A stretch of DNA of 64,000 nt. Source: Thermoplasmata archaeon (GTDB lineage Archaea > Thermoplasmatota > Thermoplasmata > Thermoplasmatales > Thermoplasmataceae). The position numbers and the translations under genes were made by a program. The stretch is from NCBI GenBank assembly GCA_021806295.1, contig JAJZXS010000044.1:1-64000 (forward strand). The letters are read 5' to 3'. This document shows positions 20,537-31,135 of this stretch, piece by piece. How positions within the stretch are numbered: the stretch's first letter is position 1; each line of letters opens with the position of its first letter. Below the pieces are notes generated by a model, which did not search any database, had not been told where the DNA came from, and saw only the letters and a program-made list of their open reading frames with translations.

Positions 20537-22096
20537 ATGAGCTATAACGACATATTCCTGATAATACTTATTGTTTTTTCGTGGATAATCATAATAATAT
20601 CACTGGCACCTGAAATCAATAAATCAAAGCATTTTTCAACCATGGGGCCTGCATTGATGATCAAATCGACCAGCAACAAGGGCGTGCTTGATGCTGCAGC
20701 AAAACATTTCCCGGCAAAGGGAATGAGCCGTTTCTCTACCATTCTGGTTGTTCTCGGTGGCCTTCTGGCCTTTGCAATGCTTCTCTATGAGGCTGTGCTT
20801 CTCACAATAATTCATGAGCCGCCAAGTGCGGCGCCACCGCTGAACGAATATCTGGCCCTGCCACTCATAAACCCGTTCATACCACTGGGGTATGGGACAG
20901 CCAGCCTGGTATTTGCAGTTGTAATACATGAAATGTTCCATGGCATTGTTGCCAGGAAGCACGGCATAAAGGTAACCAGCGTGGGAGCACTGTTCTTTAT
21001 TATCCCAGTGGGAGCTTTTGTTGAACCGGATGAAAAGGAAATCATGGCGGCTGACCCTGTTGTAAGAAGGCGCATAATAGCTGCCGGACCAGGCATCAAT
21101 CTAATAATTGCCATTATCTGCATAGTTCTGCTGATATTTGTAATGATGCCTGCATCTGCACCAATACATTCAGGTGTCTATGTTGAGGATTCTACGTCAT
21201 TAGATAGCGGCCATTCAATACCTAAGGGCATGGAAATAATATCCTATGGCAATCTGTCCGGGAAGGAGCTGAACAGCCTGGAAACAACTTCCATGATTAC
21301 CCCCGGAATGGCGAATGTCACTCTTTTCAATGGCAAAACCAGTACTGTTGAAAGCGTACCCACCGGAGTTGCCATAGTGGATTTGCTTTCTGGGTTCCCT
21401 GCAGCAGAAGCTAAGGTTCCATCAGATTCAATAATTTATAACATAAGTGATAATGGGAATTCTCATATTATTTACAATATAGACACACTTGGCAATGTTC
21501 TGGACAAAATACCCCCGGGAACAACAATAAATATGACAGTAATTACCTTCGGAAGTACTGAGCATTTCACAACATACACAATTAAGACTGTATCCACATA
21601 TAGTTATTATGCAAAGGATGATCCGGCTGCAAACAGTGCTGCCTACAAGGACGAAAGCTTCATAGGGGTCCAGATATCGTATTCAGGAATCGGCTACGCA
21701 TCCATAGATAGTATGCACAGCCTTGTATTCGGGGCCCAGATAGCCGGCCCGGAATTTTATGAAACCCTCGGCCTTCCCATACTGGGGCTTTCCCCCATAC
21801 CGGGAAGCCTGGCGCATCTGTTTTCAACTCCTTTCGATTCTTACATATTCTTTGGCATTGCAAACAGCCTTTACTGGATATTCTGGATAGATTTCCTTCT
21901 GGGGATCATGAATGCACTTCCACTTTCCATACTTGACGGCGGGCAGTTCTTCAAGGATACACTGAATATAGCTTCCAGAAGGGAAAGGTTCAAATTTCTC
22001 AGGGATGAAAAAAATGTTACAAAGATATATTATGCCCTGGGGCTATTTGTGTTCTTCCTTCTGCTCTATATAATTATAGCCCCCAGGATTTTATAG
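20537..22096 (+). CDS. Site-2 protease family (M50) intramembrane metalloprotease
   Basis: HEMFHGIVARKHG (HExxH) and NALPLSILDGGQFFKD. Confidence 0.92.
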   Translation: MSYNDIFLIILIVFSWIIIIISLAPEINKSKHFSTMGPALMIKSTSNKGVLDAAAKHFPAKGMSRFSTILVVLGGLLAFAMLLYEAVLLTIIHEPPSAAPPLNEYLALPLINPFIPLGYGTASLVFAVVIHEMFHGIVARKHGIKVTSVGALFFIIPVGAFVEPDEKEIMAADPVVRRRIIAAGPGINLIIAIICIVLLIFVMMPASAPIHSGVYVEDSTSLDSGHSIPKGMEIISYGNLSGKELNSLETTSMITPGMANVTLFNGKTSTVESVPTGVAIVDLLSGFPAAEAKVPSDSIIYNISDNGNSHIIYNIDTLGNVLDKIPPGTTINMTVITFGSTEHFTTYTIKTVSTYSYYAKDDPAANSAAYKDESFIGVQISYSGIGYASIDSMHSLVFGAQIAGPEFYETLGLPILGLSPIPGSLAHLFSTPFDSYIFFGIANSLYWIFWIDFLLGIMNALPLSILDGGQFFKDTLNIASRRERFKFLRDEKNVTKIYYALGLFVFFLLLYIIIAPRIL

Positions 22097-22705
22097 CTGT
22101 TCTAAAAATTTTTTAACATTATTAAAAAATATATCTGGCTTTTCTATCTGTACGCAGTGACCTGCCCCATCGATTTTAACAAACGTCGATGATGCAATGA
22201 GGTCATGATATTTTATCCCGTGTTCAACTGGAACCATGTTATCCTTTCCTCCCCACAGTATAAGTACAGGGCTGTCAATCTGGTTAAGCTCATTCATAAG
22301 AGGATCAACCCCAAGGCCGCCTATTATTATGGCAGACTTAATCCTGTCTTTATCATCGATCAAACTTTTCAATGCCGTTCCTGCTGATGCCGATGGACCC
22401 ACCACAACAACATTCTCCAGGTAAAGCTTTTCAGAGAAATCCCTTATGAAATCTGCCCCCTTGGATGGAGCCCCGACAAAGTTATATTGAAAACTGGAAT
22501 CCGATTTCCCGAATCCTGGCATATCAGGTGCATAAACATTATATCCCCACTGACCTATTTTTCTCAGGGCATCTATTCCTGCCCATGATGCCGAAGTTTG
22601 GGATATATCGTGCAGGAGAATAAAGTTTCTCCTGCTACCGCGCGTATAAGAAAAATAATGTATATTAATTCCTCCCACTTCCATGTCATTCTCATTTACT
22701 TCCAT
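22091..22705 (-). CDS. Alpha/beta hydrolase
   Basis: ILLHDISQTSASW, VVVGPSASAGTAL nucleophile-elbow-like, VLILWGGKDNMVP, GAGHCVQIEKP. Confidence 0.85.
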   Translation of the reverse strand: MEVNENDMEVGGINIHYFSYTRGSRRNFILLHDISQTSASWAGIDALRKIGQWGYNVYAPDMPGFGKSDSSFQYNFVGAPSKGADFIRDFSEKLYLENVVVVGPSASAGTALKSLIDDKDRIKSAIIIGGLGVDPLMNELNQIDSPVLILWGGKDNMVPVEHGIKYHDLIASSTFVKIDGAGHCVQIEKPDIFFNNVKKFLEQL

Positions 22706-22843
22706 GTATTCATGATTTATCTATTGTTATTATAATTATAGAGTTAAGTCAATTTGAATTAAGTGCCTGTAGATGTAATAGAATTAAGAAATCCATAGGA
22801 TTATATGACAATGTTAAAATAAGAGCAATCATTAATTGAAATT

Positions 22844-24694
22844 ATGAAACTCAAGGAATCATCACTGGATTTCCATGCATTTGTAAGCATATATGGAGAT
22901 ACCATGCTAAACTCATTCATCAAGAAGATATACCAGGTCAACCAGAAAGAATTTGTATTCCAGCTATACAGGTCCGACCTAAAGAAGAGGGATTTTTTTA
23001 TCTCTCTTACAAAAGGAATAGCCTTCTATGATGCTGAGAAACCTGAGGAGGCAACACAGTTATCAATGCTGTTCAGAAAGCAGCTGTCAGAGAAGAGAAT
23101 AGTTGGAATTGAGCAAATCAATTTTGACAGGGTTGTTAAAATTACCCTGCATACAGGCCAGGAAATAATACTGGAGCTTTTCAGTGGCGGAAATCTTATT
23201 ATCACCGATAATGGGAAAATTGTATTTGCCATGGATCAGCATGTATACAAAACTAGGAAGATACTCATAGGCGAGGAGTATATTCCACCGTCAACCGTGA
23301 ATCCGGTGGAAAGCAGGGAAACATTTTTCGATATACTGAACAGCAGCAAGGCTTCCATAGTGAAAACACTGGCGACCAGGGCTAATCTCGGTGGTGAAAT
23401 TGCAGAGGAGGCACTTTATAGAAGCAACATAGAGAAAAATAAAATGCCCTCTGAGGTAAGAGATGACTATGACAGGCTTTACGAAACGGTACTGGAGATA
23501 ATGGAAGAATCAAAAAAGAATATGGCATATTATTACGAGGAGGATGAACTTCTATCGCCTGTGGTGCTCACTGCATTGAATAAAGATCCGGACAGCAGAT
23601 TTGAGGACTTAAATGAGGGGATCTGCTATTATATAAAGCACTACCCGGAAACGGATAAAAACAAATCCAGCGTTGAGAGAAGGATAGAATCCCAGAAGCG
23701 TTCCATAGAGGAATTCAATAAATTGATGCTTGTATACACAGACTTCGGGAATTACCTCAAAATGAATTTTCAGTCACTGCAGAAACTGATCAACATCGTA
23801 CATAACAATGTAAAACACAACAACAGTGAAAATTTTACATTTTCAGGCCTTGAAATCAGCAACATAAATCCAGCCAGGGGAACATTTACGGTAAACTATC
23901 AGGATACCGGCATAGTATTGAGCTATGTGGAATCACCGGGGAATAATATAAACAGGGTGTTCAGCACAGCCAAGGATTATAGAAGCAAGATCGAGGGTGC
24001 TGAGAGGGCCATAGAGGAAACAAAAAAACTTATTTTAAAAGAAAGGCAGAAGGCAGGAAAAAAGAAGAGGGTAAAATACTGGTTTGAATCCTATCACTGG
24101 TTTACCAGTTCTGCCGGAAATATGGTAATGTCAGGCAGGGATGCAAAAACAAATGAAAAACTGGTAAAGAAGCACATGTCAGATAATGATATTTATGTAC
24201 ATGCTGACCTTTACGGCGCTCCAAGCACAGTCATCAAAAATGACGGCATCGACATAACCGAGGAAACAATCAGAGAGGCATGCGAATTTGCCGTATCACT
24301 GTCCAGGGCCTGGCCTGCCGGGATAGGTTCCGGAACTGCCTACTGGGTAGAGCCATCACAGGTAAGCAAAACTCCTGAATCAGGTGAATTTGTGTCAAAA
24401 GGGTCATGGATTGTCCGCGGAAAAAGAAATTATGTACTCAACCTGCCCCTGCAGTTAAAAATCTCACTTATAGATTATAAGGGAAATACGCTGCCAATGA
24501 TATCCCCGGCAGAAACGAAAACAGAATCTGAAAAGTATGTTATCATAAAACCTGGAAATGAGAAGAGGTCCACTGCAGCAGAAAAAATTTCTAAAATATT
24601 TGGAATAGAGAGGTCAGAAATAGAATCGATACTTCCACCTGGTGGGTCAATCATCGTGGAGAGTTCAAAGGAAATAGCATCCACGACATCATAA
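22844..24694 (+). CDS. rqcH: RqcH/NEMF-family ribosome-quality-control protein (NFACT)
   Basis: KKRVKYWFESYHWFTSSAGNMVMSGRDAKTNEKLVKKHMSDNDIYVHADLYGAPSTVIKN; AYWVEPSQVSKTPESGEFVSKGSWIVRGKRNY. Confidence 0.92.
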   Translation: MKLKESSLDFHAFVSIYGDTMLNSFIKKIYQVNQKEFVFQLYRSDLKKRDFFISLTKGIAFYDAEKPEEATQLSMLFRKQLSEKRIVGIEQINFDRVVKITLHTGQEIILELFSGGNLIITDNGKIVFAMDQHVYKTRKILIGEEYIPPSTVNPVESRETFFDILNSSKASIVKTLATRANLGGEIAEEALYRSNIEKNKMPSEVRDDYDRLYETVLEIMEESKKNMAYYYEEDELLSPVVLTALNKDPDSRFEDLNEGICYYIKHYPETDKNKSSVERRIESQKRSIEEFNKLMLVYTDFGNYLKMNFQSLQKLINIVHNNVKHNNSENFTFSGLEISNINPARGTFTVNYQDTGIVLSYVESPGNNINRVFSTAKDYRSKIEGAERAIEETKKLILKERQKAGKKKRVKYWFESYHWFTSSAGNMVMSGRDAKTNEKLVKKHMSDNDIYVHADLYGAPSTVIKNDGIDITEETIREACEFAVSLSRAWPAGIGSGTAYWVEPSQVSKTPESGEFVSKGSWIVRGKRNYVLNLPLQLKISLIDYKGNTLPMISPAETKTESEKYVIIKPGNEKRSTAAEKISKIFGIERSEIESILPPGGSIIVESSKEIASTTS

Positions 24695-24706
24695 TATGAA
24701 GGAAAA

Positions 24707-25624
24707 TTAGCTTAGTTTAGCCTTGAGTTCCTCTATGGTGGATACATCGGTTGGATCCACATTTCTCACCAGTGCAAGTTCATATGTGAGATAATCCGCA
24801 TAATGAATAAGGTAGAATAATTTCACGAAATAATCATTTGACGGGGATTTAACTACAGAAAACTGCTCTCCTGTTATGTCCTGTGTTATTTTTATCCTCT
24901 GATTAATTCTGGCATTGTCGGATTCGAATGCGTAGAATAGATACTCAGACCTTCTGTAGGCGGATTTCAACGGCATGGTATCATTATGGTTGAGTTCCGG
25001 GAAATAGCTGTAGAATGCGAAGGTCTTTGCATTTTCGTTGAACTGTGTTTTCCATCTGTAGGCAACTGATTTGAAAGGTTTTGATCCGTATATAATTGGA
25101 ATTGAACTGTTCTCGTAAATTTTGAATGCCTCCGATTTCATTTCACCGTGGTTTTTGTCCATATCGTTGAGAACATCATATGCTGCAGAAATTTTGTTAT
25201 CATCTATTGGTGAAAATGTATTATAAAGGGGCATGAGCATATAACCCAGTGCAGACCTTGGCTGGAGGCCGGAAGGTATTATTATAGGGTTTTCAACCAT
25301 GGTTTCCAGCTTTCCACCTGATGTAATAGCCATAACATGGGCACCTCTTTTCTTTGCCTCCTCAACATTATTTATTGTTTCCTCTGTGTTCCCGGAGTAA
25401 CTCACGGCAATAAAAAGCGTCTTTTCATTTACAAAGGACGGGATTCCGTAATCGCCTATGGAGATCACGGGGCGCTCTGTATAGTATTCCTGAAATATAT
25501 TTCCAACTATCCCCGATCCGCCCATTCCAGAAATAACGATGTTGTCAAAGTTAAAATCCACAGTGAATTTGTCCTTGGATTTTAATTGCTCCTTTAAATT
25601 TTTTAACTCGTCCAGAAAATTCAT
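24707..25624 (-). CDS. Bifunctional phosphoglucose/phosphomannose isomerase
   Basis: VISGMGGSGIVGNIFQEYY; SYSGNTEETINNVEEA; FNENAKTFAFYSYFPELNHND. Confidence 0.92.
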   Translation of the reverse strand: MNFLDELKNLKEQLKSKDKFTVDFNFDNIVISGMGGSGIVGNIFQEYYTERPVISIGDYGIPSFVNEKTLFIAVSYSGNTEETINNVEEAKKRGAHVMAITSGGKLETMVENPIIIPSGLQPRSALGYMLMPLYNTFSPIDDNKISAAYDVLNDMDKNHGEMKSEAFKIYENSSIPIIYGSKPFKSVAYRWKTQFNENAKTFAFYSYFPELNHNDTMPLKSAYRRSEYLFYAFESDNARINQRIKITQDITGEQFSVVKSPSNDYFVKLFYLIHYADYLTYELALVRNVDPTDVSTIEELKAKLS

Positions 25625-25665
25625 AATAGATTAGATAAAAATAGCATATTATTTTTTCTATTATA

Positions 25666-26871
25666 TTATTTTATGGTATCTCCTGACAGCCCTGATAAGT
25701 ATGATGTTGAATCCTTTTTCTTTTTTATGGTAACGCTCACTGCAAAAACTGATAAAAGGCATACAAGGGTGGTCAGGTCAATTATCAGTATAAGTTCTAC
25801 ATATCCCACAATGCCGCCAATAACACCCAGAAGTACTGATATAAGTCCACCGAAAAGTGCCCCGAAATTATATGATATCCCGGAGATAAGCCCGCGAACA
25901 GCCGGATCAATTCTATCCATAAGCAGCAGCGGGATTATGGGCATTGATCCCACCCCGAAGGTGAATATAATCATTCCAGGGAGGGCAAATGGCCTTAAAA
26001 ATCCAAAATATGGCATTGCAACCCATGAGAAGGCCAGGGCAACTAATGATCCTGCCATAATCAGATGCTTCTTCCTGAAATTGTTTGAAAGCCTTCCGAA
26101 GATCAGGAATCCTATTGCTACAGTAATGCTTGAGGCTATCATCACAACCCCCACAATTGAACGAGGAAGCCCGAAGGACGGTGCCACTGTCGGGTAAAAT
26201 GAGAGTATGGCAAAATATGCAGAAAAGTAACCTGACATCATAATCATGGACTTGATAAGTGGAATTTTATAATCCATGAGATGTATTTTATTTTTGGCTT
26301 TTTTTATTGCCTGCTTATCGCCCGGAAGCTTTATTATTGTATATGGGGCAATAATAAGAGGTATGGTACCCGTTATGAGGAAAAGCCTCCATGTTGCACC
26401 TATGGTGGGCAGGAACAGGATATATGCAACGCCTGTTAAGGCATATCCTATCCCGTATCCACTCTGTATTATCCCGAATATTGTGGATCTTATATCGGCA
26501 GGAGAGAATTCATATCCAAGAACGGTGCCTGATGTCCATTCACCCCCCATAAATATGCCCTGAACGAATCTTGCAGAGAATAAAATAAAAACATCAGGTG
26601 AGAATGCCATCACCCCGGCAAATATGGCATATCCAGCAGTGCTCAGTGCCATGACACGCCTGGCACCGATCTTATCTGTTAGAGCTCCGAGGTAGAGCCC
26701 TCCGAAAAACCTGCCTATGAGTCCAAGTGCGAAGAGCAGTGATACAACACCGAGTCCTATGTGATAGGATTTTTCAAGTTCAGCGTATATATAAGTTACA
26801 AGAGTGAGATCATATATATTTCCTATCCAGGACCCTGTAGATGCAAAAGTTGCATGAACATAATCCTTCAT
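25666..26871 (-). CDS. MFS transporter
   Basis: 12-TM-like; GRFFGGLYLGALTDKIGARRVMALST; GGEWTSGTVLGYEFSPADIRSTIFGIIQSGYGIG. Confidence 0.9.
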   Translation of the reverse strand: MKDYVHATFASTGSWIGNIYDLTLVTYIYAELEKSYHIGLGVVSLLFALGLIGRFFGGLYLGALTDKIGARRVMALSTAGYAIFAGVMAFSPDVFILFSARFVQGIFMGGEWTSGTVLGYEFSPADIRSTIFGIIQSGYGIGYALTGVAYILFLPTIGATWRLFLITGTIPLIIAPYTIIKLPGDKQAIKKAKNKIHLMDYKIPLIKSMIMMSGYFSAYFAILSFYPTVAPSFGLPRSIVGVVMIASSITVAIGFLIFGRLSNNFRKKHLIMAGSLVALAFSWVAMPYFGFLRPFALPGMIIFTFGVGSMPIIPLLLMDRIDPAVRGLISGISYNFGALFGGLISVLLGVIGGIVGYVELILIIDLTTLVCLLSVFAVSVTIKKKKDSTSYLSGLSGDTIK

Positions 26872-27000
26872 ATTACGTAATTACAGCAATTGAATTAAAG
26901 TTTCCCTGACTATGTATAGCACATTATCCAGATTATCACAGAAAACCGGATAAATTTATCAATCGGGCAATTACAAAAAATCTGCTTAAAAGATTATCTA

Positions 27001-27447
27001 TCATTCCGTAAAATCTATCTTGACCTTCCACATGGAACGCTCCTGAACTGCTGTGGCCTTTACTCCCCTTTGATTTATGAGATCAGCAAGTTTTTCTGCC
27101 CTCTCCTGCCCATTGAATTCAATGTAAAGTGCATCAATTCCGAACTCTGGCATGCTTCCCTGGGAGGAAACAAGATCCCCTATCTTATTCATGACTTCAA
27201 TGAATTTGTCCTTTTCAATATAAAAGATCCCCTTTTCTATCTTGGAAACCCCGGTTTTAACTATCCCGTCATAGGTAATACTTGAAACCTTTTTATTTAC
27301 GTGTATTGATGAAGTTTTATAATAAAGTCCCATTAAAACTATGAAAATAATCAGGAGAGGTATTCCGAGAAACAAGAGCCCAACGGCAAAGGATAATGCT
27401 GACATTATTAGAAATATAACACCGATAGCCAGGTACACGTTTGCCAT
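27001..27447 (-). CDS. Hypothetical protein, two N-terminal TM helices
   Basis: 148 aa, hydrophobic N-terminus then soluble domain. Confidence 0.7.
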   Translation of the reverse strand: MANVYLAIGVIFLIMSALSFAVGLLFLGIPLLIIFIVLMGLYYKTSSIHVNKKVSSITYDGIVKTGVSKIEKGIFYIEKDKFIEVMNKIGDLVSSQGSMPEFGIDALYIEFNGQERAEKLADLINQRGVKATAVQERSMWKVKIDFTE

Positions 27448-27638
27448 TTTGGATGTATCTGTATTAATTATAAATAATTTATTAAAATTCCTCGCAGGGG
27501 AAATTGAATGAAAATATATCTAGAATGCCGGATATCTGGACTTTATCCTGCATCTTTGCGAAAAATCTCAATTTTTTCATTTGTTCATATTGTATATTTT
27601 TAGAAACATTTTATTATATTATGTGATACTGTAATTAA

Positions 27639-28349
27639 ATGGAAAAGATCAGTCTTGACGATTCAACTCAGAAGGTTCCATCAGGCTATAGCTGCCTTGA
27701 TTCCCTGATGGATGGCGGAATAGAGCCGGGGATAATAACTGAACTGTACGGGGAGGGAGGTGCCGGAAAATCCAACCTGGCAATGATATATTCACTTTCA
27801 GTGCTTAAGGAAGGCCGTTCCGTTATATATGTTGATACCGAAGGTTTTTCTACAGAGCGTTTTTTGAGCATATCAAAGGGGTGCACGGAATATTTGCCCC
27901 ATATGAACATATACAGGGTTAAGTCCCTGGATGACCAGTATCTCGCCCTTATCAAATCTGACAAACTAATAGGGGAAAAAAGGGACTCAAAACATAGCAT
28001 AGGAATTATGGTAGTGGATTCCCTCACAAATTTTTTCAGAATGGAAACAGGCAAGGATCCATCGGCCAGAATGGAGGGATACGAGAAACAGTTAAGCATA
28101 CTTTCTGGGATAGCCCTAAAATACAGGATACCGGTTCTAATAACAAATCAGATATATGAAGATGTAAACAACAATTCACTGGAGCCTTTCGGAGGTTTCT
28201 TCATAGATCATGCAATGAAGGCGATTTACAGGGTGGAAAAATTCATGGACGGTACCAGGACCCTGACCGTAGATAAGCACCGATCCATAGCAGAGGGCCA
28301 CAGCACAAGGTTCAGGATAACCGATAATGGAATAACCTGCGAGGTGTAA
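27639..28349 (+). CDS. radB: DNA repair and recombination protein RadB
   Basis: RecA-fold: VPSGYSCLDSLMDGGIEPGIITELYGEGGAGKSNLAMIYSLSVL; VIYVDTEGFS; IGIMVVDSLTNFFRME; VLITNQIY. Confidence 0.93.
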   Translation: MEKISLDDSTQKVPSGYSCLDSLMDGGIEPGIITELYGEGGAGKSNLAMIYSLSVLKEGRSVIYVDTEGFSTERFLSISKGCTEYLPHMNIYRVKSLDDQYLALIKSDKLIGEKRDSKHSIGIMVVDSLTNFFRMETGKDPSARMEGYEKQLSILSGIALKYRIPVLITNQIYEDVNNNSLEPFGGFFIDHAMKAIYRVEKFMDGTRTLTVDKHRSIAEGHSTRFRITDNGITCEV

Positions 28350-28351
28350 AC

Positions 28352-29371
28352 ATGGGAGTTGATATTTCAGGAATACTGGTAAAACATGAAACAACAATAA
28401 AGGAAAATACTGGAATTACAGTTTCAGTTGATGCATACAATATTATATACCAGTTTCTCAGCAGCATAAGGGGGGAGGATGGTGAACCCTTGAAGGATTC
28501 CTCCGGAAATATTACATCCCATTTATCCGGGATTTTTTACCGGACCGCAACACTGCTCCAGAATAGCATAAAGCCAGTATACTCATTTGACGGAAAACCA
28601 TACCACCTCAAAAGTGAGACCCTGAAGGAGAGAAAAGCCATAAAAGACAAGAATATAGCTGAGCTTGATATTGCCATAAAGAATAATGACAGGGAGAGGA
28701 TTAAAACGCTCTCTTCCAGAATCAATTATATTACGCCCGATATAGTTTCTGAGTCGAAGGCACTTCTGGATCTCATGGGGGTCCCCTGGGTGCAGGCTCC
28801 CACGGAGGGAGAAGCACAGGCATCATATATGAGCAAAACAGGAGTGGTTGATTCGGTTGTTTCACAAGATTATGATTGCCTTCTATTCGGTGCCAGAAGG
28901 GTTCTCAGGAACTTTACAATGTATGGGCGCCGCAGGATATCAGGCACAGGAAGATTCATCAACATCAGCCCGGAGATAATAGATTTAAAGGAGAACCTGG
29001 ACAGTATCGGAATCACACAGGATCAGCTCATTGGCATTGGCATACTGGTGGGAACCGATTTCAATCCGGGGATTAGGGGCATAGGTGCCAAGACAGGACT
29101 GTCATTGATTAAAAAATTTGGCACCATCGACAAGGTTTTAAAATATAAGGGAAAGGAGATAGAAAACCTCGATGAAATAAAGGAATTTTTTAATAATCCA
29201 CCGGTGACAGAATGCCATGATATAAAGTTTAAACCTCCTGACAGGGATGGAATCATAGACTACCTCTGCAATGAGCATAGTTTTTCACAAAACAGGATTA
29301 ACCAGATTCTGGATCAAATAGAAAAGGGTTATTCCGGCGCAAACCAGTCGAATCTCGATAAGTATTTTTAA
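28352..29371 (+). CDS. fen: Flap endonuclease-1
   Basis: MGVDISGIL; APTEGEAQASYM; VSQDYDCLLFGARRVLRNFT; GILVGTDFNPGIRGIGAKTGLSLIKKFG; C-terminal PIP-like NQSNLDKYF. Confidence 0.96.
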   Translation: MGVDISGILVKHETTIKENTGITVSVDAYNIIYQFLSSIRGEDGEPLKDSSGNITSHLSGIFYRTATLLQNSIKPVYSFDGKPYHLKSETLKERKAIKDKNIAELDIAIKNNDRERIKTLSSRINYITPDIVSESKALLDLMGVPWVQAPTEGEAQASYMSKTGVVDSVVSQDYDCLLFGARRVLRNFTMYGRRRISGTGRFINISPEIIDLKENLDSIGITQDQLIGIGILVGTDFNPGIRGIGAKTGLSLIKKFGTIDKVLKYKGKEIENLDEIKEFFNNPPVTECHDIKFKPPDRDGIIDYLCNEHSFSQNRINQILDQIEKGYSGANQSNLDKYF

Positions 29372-29646
29372 TGCTTAATTTCCTGCTCTGTGACCATTAC
29401 CTGATGGGACCTTGGATATTCGAGTTCCAGTATATCCTTCATGGCTTTTTTTATATCTTTCTCATCAACATCTATGCTCTGGTTCCTAAATCCCTCTTCT
29501 ATTACCGTAAACTTTTCCCCTGTTTTTTTAACGGTCACGATTCTATCCTTCTTGAAGCTTTTGATAATAAGCATGTGGTTGCTGTCCATCTTGGCCAGCA
29601 TTGTATGGACATGTTTATCTATACTTCTTATTGGCATCCATGGCAT
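29368..29646 (-). CDS. Conserved hypothetical protein
   Basis: 92 aa ORF between fen and tyrS, convergent 4-nt overlap with fen. Confidence 0.65.
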   Translation of the reverse strand: MPWMPIRSIDKHVHTMLAKMDSNHMLIIKSFKKDRIVTVKKTGEKFTVIEEGFRNQSIDVDEKDIKKAMKDILELEYPRSHQVMVTEQEIKH

Positions 29647-30636
29647 TTAATCACTGTTAAGTTTATTGCTTACAGGCAATATAATATTTATGAGTATTTC
29701 CGTTAAGGCTTTTTTTAGGTCCATTGGATGAATCTCGGATTTCAGGTACCTTTCCTCCAGTTCCCTGAAAGATTTAACAGTGTAGGGCCCGCCATGAGCC
29801 TCCGAACGCTTGATTTCCAGATATTTAATATAATATGGAAATACAATATATTTCATTATGTCAATTACTGGATTATTTTCAGTTATTCCCATTGGACAGA
29901 AGGCATTTTTGATTTTCCTCCTTATATCATCTTCCCTGTCAGTTAAAAACAGTGCAGATTCAGGATCACTTTTGGACATTTTTTTGAAATCATCCATCCT
30001 TCCCCTTCCCTTAAGGGATGCTATAAGTGGCATCTCCATGAGAACCGGTTTTTTCCTTCCCATCTTTTCTGCTATATCCCTTGCAAGCATGTACGCATGC
30101 CTCTGGTCTGTGCCTCCCAGTGCCAGATCAGAATTCAAATAAAAAACATCCGTAACCTGCATGAGCGGGTAAATATATTTACTGAAGTCCTTGTCCGCAT
30201 CCTCCTCTGTTCTCCCCATGATGGGAAGCGACCTTCTGATTCTTAAAAGTGAGGAGTTTTTAGCAGTCTGGAGCAGCAATTCCCAGTAACTGGGATTTGC
30301 CACAACATCAGATGCCCAGATAAATTCAACCTCCGGGCTCAATCCTGCATAGATCATGCTGTTTTTCAGCCTGTTTCCACTCTCCCTTATGAGATTTATA
30401 TCGCCTCCGAGTTTATCATTGACCCTTGCGTGCCAGTCTGCAAGCAGAACCTTCATATGAAATCCAAGTTCAACAAGCTGGTTAATTTTATTGACATAAA
30501 TCAGTATAGCTATGTGGGGAAGGCCAGATGGTTCAAAACCTATGTAACCCTGGCCGTTTCCTATGAATAGGGTTTCGCACTCTGAGGGAGTAACCACTTC
30601 CGAGGTATTTGATTTGAGAATTTCCAGTTTGTCCAT
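29647..30636 (-). CDS. tyrS: Tyrosyl-tRNA synthetase
   Basis: Class I aaRS: YIGFEPSGLPHIA; GGTDQRHAYMLARDIAEKMGRKKPVLMEMPLIASL; KMSKSDPESALFL. Confidence 0.94.
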   Translation of the reverse strand: MDKLEILKSNTSEVVTPSECETLFIGNGQGYIGFEPSGLPHIAILIYVNKINQLVELGFHMKVLLADWHARVNDKLGGDINLIRESGNRLKNSMIYAGLSPEVEFIWASDVVANPSYWELLLQTAKNSSLLRIRRSLPIMGRTEEDADKDFSKYIYPLMQVTDVFYLNSDLALGGTDQRHAYMLARDIAEKMGRKKPVLMEMPLIASLKGRGRMDDFKKMSKSDPESALFLTDREDDIRRKIKNAFCPMGITENNPVIDIMKYIVFPYYIKYLEIKRSEAHGGPYTVKSFRELEERYLKSEIHPMDLKKALTEILINIILPVSNKLNSD

Positions 30637-30668
30637 CGGGAGGTAATACAGTGTTATTTTATTAATTT

Positions 30669-30851
30669 TTATTTTTTAAGCAACATGTCCAGAAGCAATG
30701 ATGCCTCTTTTTTTGTTAATTCTTCGAGAGAACCTTTCTTCAGTGACTTTACGTAATCTTCTACTACCTTCTGATTTGATTCTTCCCTCTTGATCAGGTC
30801 ATTGACAAATGATATCTGTTTTTTTGTTATCTCGTCATTTTTATTGTACAT
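30669..30851 (-). CDS. Small helical protein
   Basis: 60 aa: ITKKQISFVNDLIKREESNQKVVEDYVKSLKKGSLEELTKKEASLLLDMLLKK. Confidence 0.6.
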   Translation of the reverse strand: MYNKNDEITKKQISFVNDLIKREESNQKVVEDYVKSLKKGSLEELTKKEASLLLDMLLKK

Positions 30852-31135
30852 AAAGTGAAATGTAATTACTGTACATAAGGTTACGGTTTCTCTTTACGCC
30901 GGATGCACAGGAAATGTTTCAAATCCTTTATGTTGCGCCGTCTAATTCCCATGTACTATACGTTAATTATGCCAGTTGGGTGGGGTGTTTGCCTGGTCTT
31001 TGAATGAGACTACCTGTTTTAAAATTGTTACTTATAATAAATATTTGCGTTGGATTAGATTTCAAGCATAATATAATCGCACTGTAGTAAAGGAAAAATA
31101 GAAAATGTTTTAAATAAATAAGGCATTTATTAGTT

